Shown here in pieces: positions 6,627 through 9,088 of a DNA stretch of 9,088 nt (its first letter is position 1; each line of letters opens with the position of its first letter). Origin of the DNA: DATJSJ01 sp035504175. Lineage in GTDB: Bacteria > Pseudomonadota > Alphaproteobacteria > Acetobacterales > Acetobacteraceae. The position numbers and the translations under genes were made by a program. The DNA lies in the NCBI GenBank assembly GCA_035504175.1, contig DATJSJ010000301.1:1-9088 (forward strand). The letters run 5' to 3'. The notes under the pieces are model-generated. The model saw only the letters and a program-made list of their open reading frames with translations, made no database searches and had not been told where the DNA came from.

Positions 6627-6759
6627 GCCGTCGCATCCGGCGCCGGCACAAATCTCCGTCATCCGCCGCTTCCATTCCCGACCTCCATCTTGCAATCTCC
6701 GCGCCCGGGCATAGCCGGCGGTGGTTGTCTGCGGCGGCCCGGCATCAAAACCGGTGGAT

Positions 6760-6764
6760 GGGAG
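6760..6764 (+). promoter_or_regulatory. Ribosome binding site of the amino-acid binding protein gene
   Basis: GGGAG lies six bases upstream of the ATG at 6771. It supports this start over in-frame upstream starts as far as 6549, which would overlap pheA and bury the signal peptide. The 157-base pheA-to-6771 gap otherwise shows no convincing promoter. Confidence 0.75.
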
Positions 6765-6770
6765 AGATTT

Positions 6771-7544
6771 ATGAGACATCTGATGCTGGGCATCGCCGCC
6801 GCCCTGGCGCTCGGCGTGGCCAGCGCCGTCCCGGCCGCGGCGGAACAGCAGGTGCGTATCGGCACCGAGGCCGACTATGCGCCCTTCGAATGGAAGGGAC
6901 CGGACGGCAAGCTGCACGGCATGGAGATCGAGCTCGGCGACGTGCTGTGCCAGCGCGCCAAACTGTCCTGCCAATGGGTGAACATGGATTTCGACAGCAT
7001 GATCGCGGCGCTGGGCGCGCATCAGATCGACGCGGTGCTGTCGCAGATGTCGATCACCCCGGCGCGCGAAGAGAAGGTCGCGTTCACCAACCCGATCACC
7101 CAGGCACCGCCACGCTTCGTCGCCGCCAAGGACTCCGGCATCACCGACAATCTCGACTCGCTCAAGGGCAAGACGGTCGGCGTGCAGAGCGGCACCACGC
7201 ACGAAGTGTTCGCCAAGACCAAGCTCGCCCAGCTCTGCACCATCAAGGTCTATCAGACGCAGGATCAGGCCTTCCAGGACCTGAAGGCTGGGCGGATTGA
7301 CGTGACGCTCGCCGATTCGACGATCGAATATGACTGGATGCGCAAGGAGGGGAAGGGCTTCGAATATGTCGGGCCGGCGCTCGACGATCCGGAGATCTTC
7401 GGCACCGGGACCGGTATCGCGCTGCGCAAATCCGACACGGCGCTGCGCGAGAAGTTCAACGCCGCGCTGGCCGAGGTGAAGCAGGACGGGACGTTCAAGA
7501 AGATCAACGACGAATACTTTCCGTTCAGCATCATGGCGAAGTGA
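6771..7544 (+). CDS. Periplasmic polar/basic amino-acid binding protein (HisJ/ArgT type, SBP family 3)
   Basis: This is the receptor of an amino-acid ABC importer. The 257-residue product has a Sec signal peptide (MRHLMLGIAAALALG..VPAAA, cleavage after about Ala24). The family opening RIGTEADYAPFEW (29-41) follows. Cys60 and Cys67 are spaced like the disulfide of HisJ/LAO. The ligand-site region has SITPAREE (94-101, with Arg99 at the carboxylate-binding position), GVQSGTTHE (137-145) and LADST (Asp182, where HisJ has its alpha-amino-binding Asp). The C-terminal GTGTGIALRKSDTALREKFN closely parallels HisJ. These features favour Arg/Lys/ornithine/His as ligand, but the exact substrate is inferred. 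The ATG at 6771 has a good ribosome site. It is followed after 36 bases by the HisQ-type permease, with which it forms an operon. Confidence 0.95.
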   Translation: MRHLMLGIAAALALGVASAVPAAAEQQVRIGTEADYAPFEWKGPDGKLHGMEIELGDVLCQRAKLSCQWVNMDFDSMIAALGAHQIDAVLSQMSITPAREEKVAFTNPITQAPPRFVAAKDSGITDNLDSLKGKTVGVQSGTTHEVFAKTKLAQLCTIKVYQTQDQAFQDLKAGRIDVTLADSTIEYDWMRKEGKGFEYVGPALDDPEIFGTGTGIALRKSDTALREKFNAALAEVKQDGTFKKINDEYFPFSIMAK

Positions 7545-7580
7545 TCCGGTCGGCGCCGGGCCGCCGCGGAGCGTCATCGC

Positions 7581-8261
7581 GTGATCAACCTGCAGGGCTA
7601 CGGCCACCAGATCCTGCTGGGCGCGCTGATGACGCTCAAGGTCGCCTTCGCCTCGCTGACCTGCGGCCTGGTGCTTGGCCTGCTTGGCGGCGCGGCCGGC
7701 CTGTCGCGGCGGCTCTGGCTGCGCCGAATGATCGCCGGCGCGACCGGGCTGCTGCGCGGCATCCCGGAATTCGTCATTCTGCTGATCTGCTATTTCGGCC
7801 TGACTGGCGTTCTGTATCGCCTGACCGGCGGCGACGTCAGCATCAGCCCCTTCGCCGCCGGCGTGTTCGCCCTCTCGATCGTGTTCGCCGCCTATGCGTC
7901 TGAGGCGTTCCGCGGCGCTTTCCTCGCGGTGCCGCTTGGCCAGATGGAGGCGGCAGCAGCGCTCGGCCTGCACCCGGGACAAAGCTTCTTCCTGGTGCGC
8001 CTGCCGCAGGCCTGGCGGCTCGCCCTGCCCAGCCTCGGCAATCAATGGCAGGCGCTGCTGAAGGACACCTCGCTGGTCTCCGTGCTCGGGCTCGAGGACC
8101 TGATGCGCAAGGCCGACGTCGCCGGCCAGGCGACCGACCAGCCTTTCACCTTCTTTCTGACCGCGGCGGCGATCTACCTGCTGTTCCTGACCCTCTCCAA
8201 TCCGGTGATCGCCATGCTGGAGCGCCGCTCGCAGCGCGGTCTCGCGCGCGTGCGCGGATGA
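7581..8261 (+). CDS. HisQ/ArtQ-type amino-acid ABC transporter permease
   Basis: This is one half of the inner-membrane channel of the importer. The 226-residue product has about five membrane helices with the HisM/Q/ArtQ fold. LLRGIPEFVILLICYFG (about 57-73) resembles HisQ-class RG.P(D/E).V motifs. The ATPase-coupling EAA loop spans about 108-142 (EAFRGAFLAVPLGQMEAAAALG). KDTSLVSVLG (161-170) is the conserved segment after it. The start is GTG at 7581, with GGAG at 7568-7571 nine bases upstream, and gives an N-terminus of normal length; the next Met (codon 17) would cut into the first helix. The stop TGA overlaps an ATG (ATGA at 8258-8261) that opens a 16-codon frame leading into the next permease gene. 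The neighbouring binding protein and second permease define the operon; specificity comes from the binding protein. Confidence 0.93.
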   Translation: MINLQGYGHQILLGALMTLKVAFASLTCGLVLGLLGGAAGLSRRLWLRRMIAGATGLLRGIPEFVILLICYFGLTGVLYRLTGGDVSISPFAAGVFALSIVFAAYASEAFRGAFLAVPLGQMEAAAALGLHPGQSFFLVRLPQAWRLALPSLGNQWQALLKDTSLVSVLGLEDLMRKADVAGQATDQPFTFFLTAAAIYLLFLTLSNPVIAMLERRSQRGLARVRG

Positions 8262-8308
8262 TCGCCCACCGGTCGCCTGCCACGCCGCCCGGCCGCCGGC
8301 GCGGCTGA
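8258..8308 (+). CDS. Putative 16-codon coupling ORF between the two permease genes
   Basis: ATG at 8258 overlaps the preceding permease stop (ATGA). The frame encodes MIAHRSPATPPGRRRG, and its TGA (8306-8308) shares its final A with the next permease ATG (TGATG). A ribosome could therefore terminate and restart twice across the 46-base gap without a Shine-Dalgarno, and none is visible before 8308. The peptide has no recognisable domain and may have no function of its own. The geometry is seen in the sequence; translation is inferred. Confidence 0.3.
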   Translation: MIAHRSPATPPGRRRG

Positions 8309-8982
8309 TGCAGGGTCTGCTCGGCAGCCTGTCACAGCTCGCCTGCGGCCTGGCCTTGACCGTGCAGCTGCTGGCGCTGTCGAGCCTGTTCGGGGTCGTG
8401 CTCGCCGTGCCGCTGGCGGTGGCTCGGCTGTCGCGGCTGCGGCCGCTCGCCTGGTTCTCCGCCGGCTACTCGGGGTTCTTCCGGGGCACGCCGCTGCTGG
8501 TGCAGATCTATCTCATCTATTACGGCCTGGCGCAGTTCGGCTTCATCCGCCACTCCGTGCTCTGGGTGGTGCTGCGCAACGCCTGGCCCTGCGCGCTGAT
8601 CGCCTTCTCGCTCAACATGGCGGCGTACGTATCGGAAGTGGTGCGGGGCGGCATCCTGGCGGTGCCGCAGGGCGAGATCGAGGCCGCCAAGGCGCTCGGC
8701 CTGCATCCCTGGCTGCGCTACCGGCTGGTGATCCTGCCGCGCGCCTTCCGACTGATCCTGCCGGCACTGGGTAACGAGGTCATCGTGCAGATGAAATCGA
8801 CCTCGCTCGCCAGCACGATCACGCTGCTCGACCTGACCGGCGTCGCGCGCCGGCTGGCCGCCGCCTCCTATTCCACCGACCCGCTGATCATCGCCGGGTT
8901 GATCTATGCGGCGCTCGCCTGGCTGCTGGGGCGGGGGTTCCGCATGGCGGAAAAGCGCTTCAACCGTCACCGACGCGCCTAG
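8308..8982 (+). CDS. HisM/ArtM-type amino-acid ABC transporter permease
   Basis: This is the second half of the inner-membrane channel of the amino-acid importer, expected to pair with the HisQ-type subunit. The 224-residue product has a first helix at about 11-38 and FFRGTPLLVQIYLIYYG (57-73), the classic HisM-class motif. The EAA loop is at about 110-145 (EVVRGGILAVPQGEIEAAKALG). NEVIVQMKSTSLAST (156-170) and a C-terminal basic tail FRMAEKRFNRHRRA follow, very like HisM. No ribosome site precedes the ATG; coupling through the upstream 16-codon frame is plausible. The TAG stop lies in the base of a hairpin that starts at 8980. The ATPase subunit that normally accompanies this pair does not follow within the window. 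Family assignment is firm; the substrate is not. Confidence 0.94.
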   Translation: MQGLLGSLSQLACGLALTVQLLALSSLFGVVLAVPLAVARLSRLRPLAWFSAGYSGFFRGTPLLVQIYLIYYGLAQFGFIRHSVLWVVLRNAWPCALIAFSLNMAAYVSEVVRGGILAVPQGEIEAAKALGLHPWLRYRLVILPRAFRLILPALGNEVIVQMKSTSLASTITLLDLTGVARRLAAASYSTDPLIIAGLIYAALAWLLGRGFRMAEKRFNRHRRA

Positions 8983-9022
8983 AGCCGTTTCAGGCTGACC
9001 GTCTCAGCCTGAAACGGGTCTA
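8980..9022 (+). terminator. Strong hairpin at the end of the amino-acid transporter operon
   Basis: A perfect 14-base stem (CCGTTTCAGGCTGA at 8985-8998 with its complement at 9004-9017) has a five-base loop. After one G-G mismatch it extends by four more pairs (TAGA 8980-8983 with TCTA 9019-9022). The permease stop codon TAG (8980-8982) is part of the stem base. There is no T-run, so it may be an intergenic palindromic repeat that also acts as a terminator or mRNA 3' protector. Confidence 0.7.
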
Positions 9023-9029
9023 ACCCATT

Positions 9030-9087
9030 GTCTGAGAGCATGATTCACGCTTCCGGCGATTCCTCCTCCAGCGATCATGCTCTAGAC
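9030..9087. repeat. Interspersed palindromic repeat with AGAGCATGAT / ATCATGCTCT arms
   Basis: GTCT-G-AGAGCATGAT (9030-9044) pairs with ATCATGCTCTAGAC (9074-9087), giving a 14-base stem with a single bulged G and a 29-base interior. From memory, palindromes with GAGCATGAT...ATCATGCTC arms are abundant intergenic repeats in alphaproteobacteria; I could not search to confirm. No reading frame of note covers this stretch, and the last 106 bases of the window hold only this and the preceding hairpin. Confidence 0.65.
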
Positions 9088-9088
9088 C

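Noticed and set aside
5239..6714. 491-residue plus-strand frame overlapping kdsB and pheA
   Set aside because: It is an out-of-frame shadow rich in Arg, Pro and Ala; kdsB and pheA fully explain the region with family motifs.
6690..6717. TTGCAA followed by TAGCCG as a promoter for the binding protein gene
   Set aside because: The -10 match is poor and the spacing is not optimal; in GC-rich alphaproteobacterial DNA such matches are common by chance.
7545..7580. GC-rich self-complementary bases between the binding protein and first permease genes
   Set aside because: Only short interrupted complementarity (CGGC/GCCG) is present, not enough for a supported hairpin in this base composition.
6459..8045. 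528-residue minus-strand frame opposite the binding protein and first permease
   Set aside because: The composition is typical of antisense GC-rich frames, with no motifs, and it crosses three real genes.
8332..8970. 212-residue minus-strand frame opposite the HisM-type permease
   Set aside because: It is a Gln/Arg/His-rich shadow with no ribosome site and no recognisable domain; the plus-strand gene is unambiguous.

Overview
The window looks like a piece of a high-GC Gram-negative genome, most likely an alphaproteobacterium. The evidence is a CMP-Kdo synthetase (so Kdo-containing LPS), a prephenate dehydratase whose ACT domain has the alphaproteobacterial KLESYMLGG signature, a membrane-anchored class I cytochrome c that starts MDS.EVNK as in alphaproteobacterial c552/CycM proteins, and strong GC bias at third codon positions. 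An acetic-acid-bacteria/Rhodospirillales relative is a guess only. Eight protein-coding genes are supported; the many other long open frames are GC-driven shadows. I see no rRNA, tRNA, CRISPR array, transposase or phage gene.

Left part (1-3219, minus strand): a run of 30 C at the very edge, then yejB (inner-membrane permease) preceded on the minus strand by yejA (periplasmic peptide-binding protein). This is the start of a yejABEF-type oligopeptide importer; the second permease and the ATPase would lie beyond the left edge. A hairpin sits between yejA and yejB.

Middle (3220-6613): msrB (methionine-R-sulfoxide reductase) is divergent from yejA and convergent with a diheme cytochrome c gene, with a GC hairpin between the two 3' ends. 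The cytochrome consists of one heme domain duplicated with an exact 140-residue period. Divergent from it is the overlapping pair kdsB-pheA (ATGA overlap). As I recall, a cytochrome c / kdsB / pheA neighbourhood is common in alphaproteobacteria.

Right part (6614-9088, plus strand): a polar amino-acid ABC importer in the order HisJ/ArgT-type binding protein, HisQ-type permease, HisM-type permease. The two permease genes are bridged by a 16-codon reading frame that overlaps both. No ATPase follows: the last permease runs straight into two consecutive hairpins occupying the final ~110 bases, and the TAG stop codon lies in the base of the first hairpin. The nucleotide-binding subunit must be encoded further on or elsewhere.

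Overall these are ordinary housekeeping and transport genes. I do not see a new multi-gene system. The points most worth a second look are the internally duplicated cytochrome, the paired palindromic element at the right end, and the mini-ORF coupling of the two permeases.
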